A DNA stretch of 34,199 nt from assembly GCA_027487315.1 (NCBI GenBank), contig JAIYDW010000140.1, forward strand, positions 1 through 34,199. Direction: 5' to 3'. Below, piece after piece: positions 16,373 to 24,655 of the stretch (the first letter of the stretch is position 1; every line of letters begins with the position of its first letter). The position numbers were made by a program, and so were the translations under genes. This stretch comes from Verrucomicrobiaceae bacterium. Lineage in GTDB: Bacteria > Verrucomicrobiota > Verrucomicrobiia > Verrucomicrobiales > Verrucomicrobiaceae. Under the pieces are notes generated by a model. The model saw only the letters and a list, made by a program, of their open reading frames with translations. It was not told the origin of the DNA and did no database searches.

Positions 16373-17106
16373 ACCTCTTCGGCCAAACCCGCACTTCCGT
16401 TTCCTCCCGTCACGCGCTCATCGCTCCAGATGGCCACGTCCCCTCTCAATTCCCGGGTTGGGAAAACGCCACCGCCTTTGTCATCATCTCACCCGCCATG
16501 GGCGCCCAACTTTCGCAAATCCTCATCACCTTCAAAGCCGAGTCCAATCAAGCGCCCTTCCCCGCCGATGCTCACGAGCACGCGCTCTACATCGAGACCG
16601 GCTCCTGCCAGGTCACCCTCCCGGATCGCACCCTCGACCTCCCCACCACCTCCTTCCTCTACCTCCCTCCCCACACTCCCTTCACCCTCCACGGCACCTC
16701 CGACGCCCGCATCACGCTCTTCCGCAAAATCTACCAACCCCTGCCCGATCTCGCTCCCCCTCCCATCACCCACGGCCTCGCCAGCTGCATCCCCGGTGAA
16801 CCCTTCCTCGGCTTCGACAACGCCCGCCTGCAGACCCTTCTCCCTCTCGACCCCGCCTTCGATCTCGCCATCAACATCTTCACCTACCAACCCGGCGCGA
16901 CTCTCCCCTTCGTCGAAACCCACATCATGGAGCACGGTCTGCTCATGCTCCAGGGCCAGGGCATCTACCGCCTCGAAGACGCCTATTACCCTGTCCAGGC
17001 AGGCGACGCCATCTGGATGGCTCCCTACTGCCCGCAATGGTTTGTCGCAATGGGCGCGGAACCTGCTTCTTACCTCTACTACAAAGACATTCACCGCCTT
17101 CCATGA
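16369..17106 (+). CDS. allE: (S)-ureidoglycine aminohydrolase (bicupin)
   Basis: Predicted 245-residue double-cupin enzyme that hydrolyses (S)-ureidoglycine to (S)-ureidoglycolate and ammonia. The second cupin carries the manganese site E183, H185, H189 (VETHIMEHG) and Q223 (CPQW). These spacings of 2, 6 and 40 residues equal those of the Arabidopsis enzyme (E235, H237, H241, Q275, from memory). The first cupin (residues about 45-115) keeps the fold but lacks this set. ATGA overlaps on both sides place it between allantoinase and ureidoglycolate amidohydrolase, its exact metabolic position. Length is typical. Confidence 0.93.
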   Translation: MNLFGQTRTSVSSRHALIAPDGHVPSQFPGWENATAFVIISPAMGAQLSQILITFKAESNQAPFPADAHEHALYIETGSCQVTLPDRTLDLPTTSFLYLPPHTPFTLHGTSDARITLFRKIYQPLPDLAPPPITHGLASCIPGEPFLGFDNARLQTLLPLDPAFDLAINIFTYQPGATLPFVETHIMEHGLLMLQGQGIYRLEDAYYPVQAGDAIWMAPYCPQWFVAMGAEPASYLYYKDIHRLP

Positions 17107-18323
17107 ACAGCGCCCGCCTCTCTGCCGAGATCGATCACCTCGCCCACTTCTCTTCCCATCCCGCTCCGGCAGTCACGCGCATCCTATTCTCCCCCGAAGA
17201 CTTCGCCGCTCGCACGTGGCTCATTGACCTCGCCACCGACGCCGGTTTCCTCACTCGCAGCGATGCCGTCGGCAATCTCTTCTTCACCTGGCCCGGCTCA
17301 AATCCTTTCCTCCCCGCCGTCGCCACCGGCTCCCACATCGACGCCATCCCCAATGCCGGAAAATACGATGGCGTCATCGGTGTCCTCGGTGGCCTCGAAG
17401 CCATGCGCTCCCTCCGCGAGTCCGGCCACCAACCCACCCGCTCCATCGAGCTCATCATGTTCACCGCCGAAGAACCCACCCGCTTCGGCATCGGCTGCCT
17501 CGGCTCCCGCCTCCTCGCCGGCACTACCTCCCCCGATCAAGCCCACGCCCTGCGCGATCCCAACGGCCGCTCCCTCGACGACCTCTGCCCCTCCTCCGAT
17601 CCGCTCTCCTCCGTCCTCCTCCAGCCGGGCCACTACAGCGCCTTCATCGAACTCCACATCGAGCAAGGCCCCCACCTCGACGCTACCGGCATCGACATCG
17701 GCATCGTCGAAAAAATCGCCGCGCCTGCAGCTTTCCGTCTCACCCTCACCGGCACCGGTGGCCACGCCGGCGCCGTCCTCATGCCCGACCGTCACGACGC
17801 CTTCCTCGCCGCTGCCGAAATCGCGCTCGCCGTCGAATCCGCCGCCCTCAACTCCCCCTCACCCGACACCGTCGGCACGGTTGGCAAAGTCGAAGTCCGC
17901 CCCGGCGCCATCAACTCCATCCCCAATCACGCCCTCATCGAAATCGACTTCCGCGACACCGACCTCACCACTCGCGATCAAGCCATCGCCGTGATCCAAT
18001 CCACCGCCGAAAAAATCTGCCACCGCCGCGGCGTCTCCCTCTCCTGGTTGCAAATCAACGCCGACCCGCCCGCCACCTGCGATCCCGCTCTCGTCACCCT
18101 CATCGAGTCCGCCACCACCACCCTCGGCTACAGCCACCAGCGCATGATCAGCCGCGCCTACCACGACTCCCTCTTCATGGCCCGCGTCTGCCCCACCTGC
18201 ATGATCTTCATCCCCTGCGACAAAGGCTACTCCCATCGCCCCGACGAATACAGCTCCCCCGAAGCCATCGCCAAAGGCACCACCCTCCTCGCCGAATCCC
18301 TCCGCCAACTCAGCGCCGCATGA
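17103..18323 (+). CDS. Ureidoglycolate amidohydrolase (M20 family)
   Basis: Predicted 406-residue M20 metallohydrolase that should release two ammonia and CO2 from (S)-ureidoglycolate, giving glyoxylate. Motifs: GSHIDAIPNAGKYDG (H78, D80, D89), FTAEEPTRFGIGCLGSR (E123/E124), ELHIEQGPHL and a late SHRPDEY. The EEPTRFGI-x-CLGSR stretch is characteristic of plant ureidoglycolate amidohydrolase and differs from the EEGVRFQ of the allantoate enzyme upstream, so the two paralogs are probably not redundant. The start at 17103 gives a 4-base overlap with the aminohydrolase. Another carbamoyl-amino-acid hydrolase activity is the alternative. Confidence 0.87.
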   Translation: MNSARLSAEIDHLAHFSSHPAPAVTRILFSPEDFAARTWLIDLATDAGFLTRSDAVGNLFFTWPGSNPFLPAVATGSHIDAIPNAGKYDGVIGVLGGLEAMRSLRESGHQPTRSIELIMFTAEEPTRFGIGCLGSRLLAGTTSPDQAHALRDPNGRSLDDLCPSSDPLSSVLLQPGHYSAFIELHIEQGPHLDATGIDIGIVEKIAAPAAFRLTLTGTGGHAGAVLMPDRHDAFLAAAEIALAVESAALNSPSPDTVGTVGKVEVRPGAINSIPNHALIEIDFRDTDLTTRDQAIAVIQSTAEKICHRRGVSLSWLQINADPPATCDPALVTLIESATTTLGYSHQRMISRAYHDSLFMARVCPTCMIFIPCDKGYSHRPDEYSSPEAIAKGTTLLAESLRQLSAA

Positions 18324-21300
18324 ACCCCACCATGATCATCAATGGTCAGCTCGTGGAAATCGGTTCCGCCCACCTCCACCAGTCCCTCCTCGACTTCCTC
18401 CGCCACACCGGTCGCACCGGCACCAAAATGGGCTGCAACGAGGGCGACTGCGGTGCCTGCACCATCCTCATCCTCGAAAAAGACGGCCCACCCCGCGCCA
18501 TCAACAGTTGCCTCGCTCTCATGGGCTCCCTCGTCGGCCGCTCCATCCTCACCAGCGAAGGCCTAGCTCAGCCCGACGGCTCCCTCCATCCCGCCCAGCA
18601 ACTCATGGTCTCCCAGTGCGGTTCCCAATGCGGTTACTGCACCCCCGGCTTCGTCTGCTCCATGGCCGAGTCCACCGCTCGCGGCACTCAAACCAACCCC
18701 TCCGCGGTCGCCGATCAACTCTGCGGCAACCTCTGCCGCTGCACCGGCTACCGCCCCATCCGCGAAGCCCTCGCCCTCGCTCCCACCACCCCGCTCCCCA
18801 CCTGCACCACCCCCGATTCCACCTCCCTCCCCGGCTACCATCGCCCCACCTCCATCGCCGAAGCCCTCGCTCTCAAGGCCCAATTCCCCGACGCACCCTT
18901 CATCGCTGGCGCCACCGAACTCGCCGTCCTCATCAACAAACGCCACACCCGCTACCCCGCTCTCATCTCCCTCGAACACATCCCCGAACTCCACCAGATC
19001 ACTTCCACCGATTCCCACTGGCACATCGGCGCCGCCGTCCCTCTCACCGACCTCGAAACCACCCTGTCAGACGAGTTCCCCGCCCTGCGCTCCATGCTTC
19101 GCTGGTTCGCCTCCCGCCAAATCCGCCACCGCGCCACCCTCGGCGGCAACCTCGTCACCGCCTCCCCCATCGGCGACTCCGCTCCCGTCCTGCTCGCTCT
19201 CGACGCCTCCGTCATCCTCGCCTCCGCCACCGCCACTCGCGAACTCCCCCTCCACGATTTCTTCACCGGCTATCGCGAAACCGTCCTCCAGCCCGACGAA
19301 CTCCTCACCACCATCATCCTCCCCCGCACCCTCCCCGGTCGCACCGCTTTCTACAAAGTCTCCAAGCGCCGGGAAATGGACATCTCCACCGTCTCCGCCG
19401 CCTTCCGTCTCGCGACCGACGACTCTGGCCTCATCACCGCCGCACGCCTCGCCTACGGCGGTGTCGCCGCCACACCAGCCAGCGCCTTCAAAACCGAAGC
19501 CGCCCTCATCGGCACCCCGCTCTCCGACGCCGCCTCCCCCGAAATCCTCGCCCTCCTCGCCAGCGAATTCACCCCCCTCGACGACCTCCGCGGCTCCGCC
19601 TCCTACCGCTCCACCCTCATCACCAATCTCTTCCAAAAATACCTCGCTGGCCAAACCGACACCATCCCAACGCCCGTCCCATTCACCTTCGATCAAACAA
19701 ACAACAACTCCCGTTCCCACGAATCCGCCATCGCCCACGTCACCGGCTCCGCCAGCTACACCGACGACATCGCTCTCAAGTCCGGCACCCTCTCCCTCGC
19801 CCTCATTCGCTCCCCGCACGCCCACGCCAACTTCTCCCTCACCGACCTCTCCGCCGCCCTCGCCTCCCCCGGCGTCAAAACGATCCTCACAGCCGCCGAC
19901 ATTCCCGGACTCAACAACACCGGCCCCGCCCGCCACGACGAACCCCTCTTCGCTGTCGACCAAGTCCACTACCACGGCCAACTCATCGCCGCCGTCGTCG
20001 CCACCTCGCCCGAAGCCGCTCGCCTCGCCGCCAACCTCGTCGCCATCACCTACGAACCCCTCACACCCATCCTCGGCATCGAACCCGCCATCGCCGCCCA
20101 GTCCTTCCACACCGACCCCCACTTCCTCGTTCGCGGCGATATCGATTCCGCCCTGTCCGACTCCCCCCTCCAACTCTCCGGCACCCTCCACATCGGCGGC
20201 CAGGAACACTTCTACCTCGAAACCCACGCCGCCAGTGCCACACCCGATGGCGAAGGCGGCGTCTTCATCCAAAGCTCCACCCAGCACCCCAGCGAGGTCC
20301 AATCCATCGTTGCCGAAGTCCTCCACCTCGACCGCAATCAAGTCGTTGTCGAATGCCCGCGCATGGGCGGCGGCTTCGGTGGCAAAGAAACTCAAGGCAA
20401 CGCCTGGGCCGCCCTCACCGCCCTCGCCGCGCTCAAAACGGGCCAACCCGTCAGCATCCAGCTCGACCGCGACGAAGACATCGAATCCACCGGCAAACGC
20501 CACCCCTTCTTCGCCCGCTTCACCGTTGGCTTCCATCCCGATGGCAAACTCCACGCCGCCCAGGTCGATCTGTTCTCCGACGGCGGCTGGGCGCTTGATC
20601 TCTCCCAACCCGTCAACGACCGCGGCCTCTTCCATCTCGACAACGCCTACTACATCCCCCACGTCCGCTTCCGTGGCCAGGTCTGCAAAACCCACACCAC
20701 CTCGCACACCGCCTTCCGTGGCTTCGGCGGCCCGCAAGGCATGGTCGTCATCGAAGACATCCTCGCCCGCATCGCCCTCCACTTGCAGCTCCCCGCAGAA
20801 CTCGTCCGCCAACGCAACTTCTACCACGGCTCCGGCGAAACCAACACCACCCACTACGGCGAGCCCATCGAAGGCAATCGCCTCGACCGCATCTGGACCG
20901 AACTCCTCGCCTCCTCCGACTTCGCTCAACGCCAAAGCGACATCGACCACTGGAACACCACCCACCCTCACACCAAACGCGGCCTCGCCATCACCCCCGT
21001 CAAATTCGGCATCAGCTTCACCCTCAAACATTACAATCAAGCCGGCGCCCTCGTCCTCATCTACACCGACGGCTCCGTCCAGGTGAACCACGGCGGCACC
21101 GAAATGGGCCAGGGCCTCCACACCAAAATCCTCGGCATCGCCATGCGCGAACTCGGCCTCCCCGCCGACCGCATCCGCCTCATGCGCACCCGCACTGACA
21201 AAGTCCCCAACACCTCCGCCACCGCCGCCAGCTCCGGCTCCGATCTCAACGGCATGGCCGTCGCCGATGCCTGCTGTCAACTCCGCCAGCGCCTCGCCCC

Positions 21301-21970
21301 CCTCGCCGCCGCCCAGCTCCATTGCGCCCCCGAAGAAATCCGATTCGCCAACGCCCAACTCATCGCCCCCGACGGCAAAAGCATCCCCTTCAAAGACATC
21401 ATCGCCAAAGCCTACACCGAGCGCATCCAACTCTCCGCCGCCGGCTTCTACGCCACTCCTGATCTCCAATGGGACTGGCAAGTCGGCAAAGGCAAACCCT
21501 TCCACTACTTCGCCTTCGGCGCCGCCGTCAGCGAAGTCGAAATCGATGGCTTCACCGGCATGTCACACATCCGCCGCGCCGACATCCTCCACGATGTCGG
21601 CGATTCCCTCAACCCCGCCATCGACCGCGGTCAAATCGAAGGCGGCTATGTCCAAGGCGCCGGCTGGCTCACCTGCGAAGAATTGAAGTGGAACCCCGCT
21701 GGCCGACTCCTCACCCACAGCGCCAGCACCTACGCCATCCCCACCATCTCCGACGCCCCCCTCGACTTCCGCGTCGCCCTCCTCCAGCAAGCCACCCAGC
21801 CCACCACCATCCACGGCTCCAAAGCCGTCGGCGAACCCCCCCTCATGCTCGCCATCTCCGTCCGCGAAGCCCTCCGCCAAGCCCTCACCGCCTTCAACGC
21901 CCCCGCCCAAAACCTCCCCTCCCCCCTCACCCCCGAAACCCTAAAATTCACCATTCGCCCTCTCTCCTAA
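18320..21970 (+). CDS. Single-chain xanthine dehydrogenase (FeS + FAD + molybdopterin)
   Basis: Predicted 1216-residue enzyme oxidising hypoxanthine and xanthine to urate. Order: plant-type 2Fe-2S domain (C39, C44, C47, C64), second 2Fe-2S helical domain (C104, C107, C139, C141 in GNLCRCTGYRP), FAD domain about 165-430 (FIAGATELAVL), and molybdopterin domain from about 455. The latter holds GGGFGGKETQ (E690), TAFRGFGGPQGM (R800), GTEMGQGLHTK and the base E1172 in GSKAVGEPPLML. E690 and R800 align by motif with bovine E802 and R880, which orient xanthine. Many bacteria split this enzyme into two or three subunits; here it is one chain as in eukaryotes. The start overlaps the previous stop (ATGA). 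Confidence 0.93.
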   Translation: MNPTMIINGQLVEIGSAHLHQSLLDFLRHTGRTGTKMGCNEGDCGACTILILEKDGPPRAINSCLALMGSLVGRSILTSEGLAQPDGSLHPAQQLMVSQCGSQCGYCTPGFVCSMAESTARGTQTNPSAVADQLCGNLCRCTGYRPIREALALAPTTPLPTCTTPDSTSLPGYHRPTSIAEALALKAQFPDAPFIAGATELAVLINKRHTRYPALISLEHIPELHQITSTDSHWHIGAAVPLTDLETTLSDEFPALRSMLRWFASRQIRHRATLGGNLVTASPIGDSAPVLLALDASVILASATATRELPLHDFFTGYRETVLQPDELLTTIILPRTLPGRTAFYKVSKRREMDISTVSAAFRLATDDSGLITAARLAYGGVAATPASAFKTEAALIGTPLSDAASPEILALLASEFTPLDDLRGSASYRSTLITNLFQKYLAGQTDTIPTPVPFTFDQTNNNSRSHESAIAHVTGSASYTDDIALKSGTLSLALIRSPHAHANFSLTDLSAALASPGVKTILTAADIPGLNNTGPARHDEPLFAVDQVHYHGQLIAAVVATSPEAARLAANLVAITYEPLTPILGIEPAIAAQSFHTDPHFLVRGDIDSALSDSPLQLSGTLHIGGQEHFYLETHAASATPDGEGGVFIQSSTQHPSEVQSIVAEVLHLDRNQVVVECPRMGGGFGGKETQGNAWAALTALAALKTGQPVSIQLDRDEDIESTGKRHPFFARFTVGFHPDGKLHAAQVDLFSDGGWALDLSQPVNDRGLFHLDNAYYIPHVRFRGQVCKTHTTSHTAFRGFGGPQGMVVIEDILARIALHLQLPAELVRQRNFYHGSGETNTTHYGEPIEGNRLDRIWTELLASSDFAQRQSDIDHWNTTHPHTKRGLAITPVKFGISFTLKHYNQAGALVLIYTDGSVQVNHGGTEMGQGLHTKILGIAMRELGLPADRIRLMRTRTDKVPNTSATAASSGSDLNGMAVADACCQLRQRLAPLAAAQLHCAPEEIRFANAQLIAPDGKSIPFKDIIAKAYTERIQLSAAGFYATPDLQWDWQVGKGKPFHYFAFGAAVSEVEIDGFTGMSHIRRADILHDVGDSLNPAIDRGQIEGGYVQGAGWLTCEELKWNPAGRLLTHSASTYAIPTISDAPLDFRVALLQQATQPTTIHGSKAVGEPPLMLAISVREALRQALTAFNAPAQNLPSPLTPETLKFTIRPLS

Positions 21971-21979
21971 CCCCCGCCC

Positions 21980-22048
21980 AATCCGCAATCCGCAATCCGC
22001 AATCCCCAATCCCCAATCCCCAATCCGCAATCCGCAATCCGCAATCCC
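21980..22048. repeat. Heptanucleotide tandem repeat directly before a start codon
   Basis: Nine complete 7-base units and a six-base partial copy fill the gap between the xanthine dehydrogenase stop and the aminotransferase ATG at 22049. The units are three AATCCGC, three AATCCCC, three AATCCGC, then AATCCC-ATG. The array replaces the expected ribosome-binding region: no Shine-Dalgarno-like purine run is visible on the plus strand. Copy-number change would alter the spacing but not the protein. The symmetric 3-3-3 arrangement suggests slippage or block duplication. Confidence 0.92.
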
Positions 22049-23371
22049 ATGCTCCCCCCCTTCCCCCACACCCCCGCCCCCTACACCGGCCCCTCCAAAG
22101 CCGACCTCCTCGCCCGCCGCAAAGCCGTCCTCAACCAGGGCATCTTCCTCCTCTACAAAGACCCCTTCATGCCCGTCGAAGGCAAAATGCAATACCTCTT
22201 CGACGAAACCGGCCGCCGCTACCTCGACTGCTTTGGCGGCATCTGCACCGTCTCCGTCGGCCACTGCCATCCCGAAGTCACCGCCGCCCTTGTCGCCCAA
22301 GCCGGCCTCATCCAGCACGCCCCCACCTGCTACCTTCACCCCACCGTCGTCGAATACGCCGAAACCCTCGCCTCCACCTTCCCGGATCCCCTCAACCGCG
22401 TCTACTTCGTCAACTCCGGATCCGAAGCCAACGACCTCGCCGTCCTCATGGCCCGCCTCCACACCGGCAACCACGACATCCTCTCCCTGCGCAACTGCTA
22501 CCACGGCGGCAACGCCGTCGGCATGTCCCTCACCAGTCATCACACCTGGAAATTCCCCATTCCTACCATGCCCGGCTTCCAGCACCTGAAAGCCCCGCAC
22601 CCCGTCTGGGGCCCCATCCCCTACGACGCCCCCGAAGCCGGCAAGCAATACGCCGAAGAAGTCCTCGACATCATCAAGTTCGGCACCAGTGGCAAAGTCG
22701 CCGCCTTCATCGCCGAACCCATGCAAGGCGTCGGCGGCACCGTGCCCTACCCGCCCGACTACCTCACCCACGCCTACGCCCACACCCGCAACGCCGGCGG
22801 CGTCTGCATCGCCGATGAAGTCCAAACCGGTTTCGGCCGCACCGGCACCAACTTCTGGGGCTTCCAAAATTATGGTGTCATCCCCGACATCGTCGTCATG
22901 GCCAAATCCATCGGCAACGGCTTCCCTCTCGCCGCCGTCGTCACCACCGATGCCATCGCCGAAAAAATGGCCTCTCGCATCCACTTCAACACCTTCGGCG
23001 GCGACCCCCTCGCCATGGCTCAAGGCAAAGCCACCCTCGACATCATGCTCCGGGACAACACCATGGCCCACTGCAAAACCATCGGCGACCACCTCATCGC
23101 CGGCTTGGAAAAACTCCAAGCCGAGTTCCCCATCATCGGCAGCGTCCGCGGCTCCGGCCTCATCCTCGGCGTCGAATTTGTCCTCGACGGCCAGCCCGCC
23201 TCCGCCTTCACCACCGCCTTCTTCGAACGCTGCAAAGACCACCAGCTCATCGTCGGCAAAGGCGGCCTCCACGGCTCCGTCATCCGCATCAAACCCCCCA
23301 TGTGCATGACCCTCGCCGACGCCAACTTCCTGCTCGCCGTCTTCGACACCGTCCTCTCCGAACTCACCTGA
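22049..23371 (+). CDS. Class III PLP aminotransferase (AGXT2/PYD4-like)
   Basis: Predicted 440-residue pyridoxal-phosphate enzyme of the alanine-glyoxylate aminotransferase 2 group. The Schiff-base lysine is K286 in MAKSIGNGFPLAAV, and the ring-nitrogen Asp is D256 in CIADEVQTGFGRTG. Other landmarks are YFVNSGSEANDLAV and RNCYHGGN. The N-terminal VEGKMQYLFDETGRRYLDCF is typical of AGXT2/beta-alanine aminotransferases. Position between the ureide genes and carbamoyl-beta-alanine hydrolase suggests transfer from beta-alanine (or 3-aminoisobutyrate) to pyruvate or glyoxylate, giving malonic semialdehyde plus alanine or glycine. The substrate is inferred from context. Confidence 0.88.
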   Translation: MLPPFPHTPAPYTGPSKADLLARRKAVLNQGIFLLYKDPFMPVEGKMQYLFDETGRRYLDCFGGICTVSVGHCHPEVTAALVAQAGLIQHAPTCYLHPTVVEYAETLASTFPDPLNRVYFVNSGSEANDLAVLMARLHTGNHDILSLRNCYHGGNAVGMSLTSHHTWKFPIPTMPGFQHLKAPHPVWGPIPYDAPEAGKQYAEEVLDIIKFGTSGKVAAFIAEPMQGVGGTVPYPPDYLTHAYAHTRNAGGVCIADEVQTGFGRTGTNFWGFQNYGVIPDIVVMAKSIGNGFPLAAVVTTDAIAEKMASRIHFNTFGGDPLAMAQGKATLDIMLRDNTMAHCKTIGDHLIAGLEKLQAEFPIIGSVRGSGLILGVEFVLDGQPASAFTTAFFERCKDHQLIVGKGGLHGSVIRIKPPMCMTLADANFLLAVFDTVLSELT

Positions 23372-23378
23372 TCGCCCC

Positions 23379-24632
23379 ATGACCCCACCGTCATTCGATC
23401 CCGCCCCCACCATCGCCGAACTCAAAGAACTCCGCGCGCTCACAGGGGACGAAAACGGCGCCCAGCGTGTCGCCTTCACCCCCACCTGGCGCACTGCCCG
23501 CGCCTGGCTCCAGCAAAAAATCGACGCCATCCCCGGCATCGAATCCCACCGCGACCAAGCCGGCAACCTCTGGGCCACCCTCCCCGGCCAATCCGAACGC
23601 GCCCTCGTCATCGGCGGTCACATCGACTCCGTCCCCAACGGCGGCTGGCTCGACGGCTGCCTCGGCACCCTAGCCGCCCTCGCCATCCTCCGCCACCTCG
23701 CCGCCACCTACCCCGGCGGCCCACCCGTCACCGTTCGCCTCGTCGATTGGGCCGACGAAGAAGGCGCCCGCTTCGGCAAAAGCCTATTCGGCTCCTCCGC
23801 CTGCTCCGGCAACCTCAACCTCGCCGAAGCCGCCACCCTCAAAGACAAAGACGGCATCACCCTCCCCGACGCCCTCCGCGCCGAAGGCATCGACTTCGAC
23901 CACGTCAAAGCCTGCGGCATCGAACTCGCCAACGCCGCCGCTTATCAAGAACTCCACATCGAGCAAGGCCCCATCCTCCTCGACCTCGACCTCCCCCTCG
24001 GCACCGTCCTCGGCACCTACGGCGTCGAACGCCACGCCATCCACTTCCACGGCCAGGCCGCCCACTCCGGCAGCACCCCCATGAACCGCCGCAAAGACGC
24101 CTTCCTCGCCGCCGCCCGCATGGCCCCAGAAGCCTACGCCATCACCGACCGCGAAGGCGGCGTCTGCACCATCGGATCCTGCAAAACCAAGCCCGGCATC
24201 GTCACCAGCGTCGTCGAAGACTGCGAGATCACCCTCGACCAACGCCACCTCGACCCCACCACCCTAGCCCGAATGCTTGCCCAAGCAAAAGACGCCAGCG
24301 AACGCTTCGCCACCGAAGCCAAAGCCACCGTCACCTGGCAACGCCTCTGGCACATCGCCCCCGCCCCCTTCCACCCAGACCTCATCGACCTCTGCGACCA
24401 GGCCATCTTTGAAACCACCAACACCACCCACCGCCTCCCCTCCGGCCCCCTCCACGACGCCGCCGAAATCGCCATGGCCGGCATCCCCACCATCATGATG
24501 TTCGTCCAATCCCTCCACGGCATCAGCCACAACAAAATCGAAGACACCAAAGAAGACCACCTCCAAAAAGCCCTAACCGCCTTCACCCACCTAGCCACCA
24601 AAATCATTCCCTGGATCACCAAACCGAAGTGA
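23379..24632 (+). CDS. N-carbamoyl-beta-alanine amidohydrolase (beta-ureidopropionase, M20 type)
   Basis: Predicted 417-residue M20 amidohydrolase. Metal-site blocks: GGHIDSVPNGGWLDG (H81), DWADEEGARFGKS, ELHIEQGPIL, HSGSTPMNRRKD and a late LHGISHNKIED. The GGWLDG variant, in place of AGKYDG, and the EEGARFG context fit carbamoyl-amino-acid hydrolases rather than allantoate or ureidoglycolate enzymes. With dihydropyrimidinase and dihydropyrimidine dehydrogenase next door, N-carbamoyl-beta-alanine is the likely substrate, yielding beta-alanine, CO2 and ammonia. It follows the aminotransferase by 7 bases and is convergent with the dihydropyrimidinase gene. A hydantoinase-linked L-carbamoylase is the alternative. 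Confidence 0.88.
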   Translation: MTPPSFDPAPTIAELKELRALTGDENGAQRVAFTPTWRTARAWLQQKIDAIPGIESHRDQAGNLWATLPGQSERALVIGGHIDSVPNGGWLDGCLGTLAALAILRHLAATYPGGPPVTVRLVDWADEEGARFGKSLFGSSACSGNLNLAEAATLKDKDGITLPDALRAEGIDFDHVKACGIELANAAAYQELHIEQGPILLDLDLPLGTVLGTYGVERHAIHFHGQAAHSGSTPMNRRKDAFLAAARMAPEAYAITDREGGVCTIGSCKTKPGIVTSVVEDCEITLDQRHLDPTTLARMLAQAKDASERFATEAKATVTWQRLWHIAPAPFHPDLIDLCDQAIFETTNTTHRLPSGPLHDAAEIAMAGIPTIMMFVQSLHGISHNKIEDTKEDHLQKALTAFTHLATKIIPWITKPK

Positions 24633-24655
24633 GTCCCCGGTCGCATTGCCCCCCC

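Noticed and set aside
19067-21505. 812-codon open frame antisense to xanthine dehydrogenase
   Set aside because: Its product is a Gly/Glu/Val/Asp-rich sequence without motifs, the mirror of C-ending codons in the real gene. Long shadow frames of this kind occur opposite many genes here.
21980-22048. CRISPR array
   Set aside because: The units are 7 bases, contiguous and without spacers, so this is a simple tandem repeat.
21941-23611. 556-codon minus-strand frame across the heptamer array and aminotransferase gene
   Set aside because: Same low-complexity shadow composition, and it covers a well-supported plus-strand gene; the repeat merely keeps the frame open.
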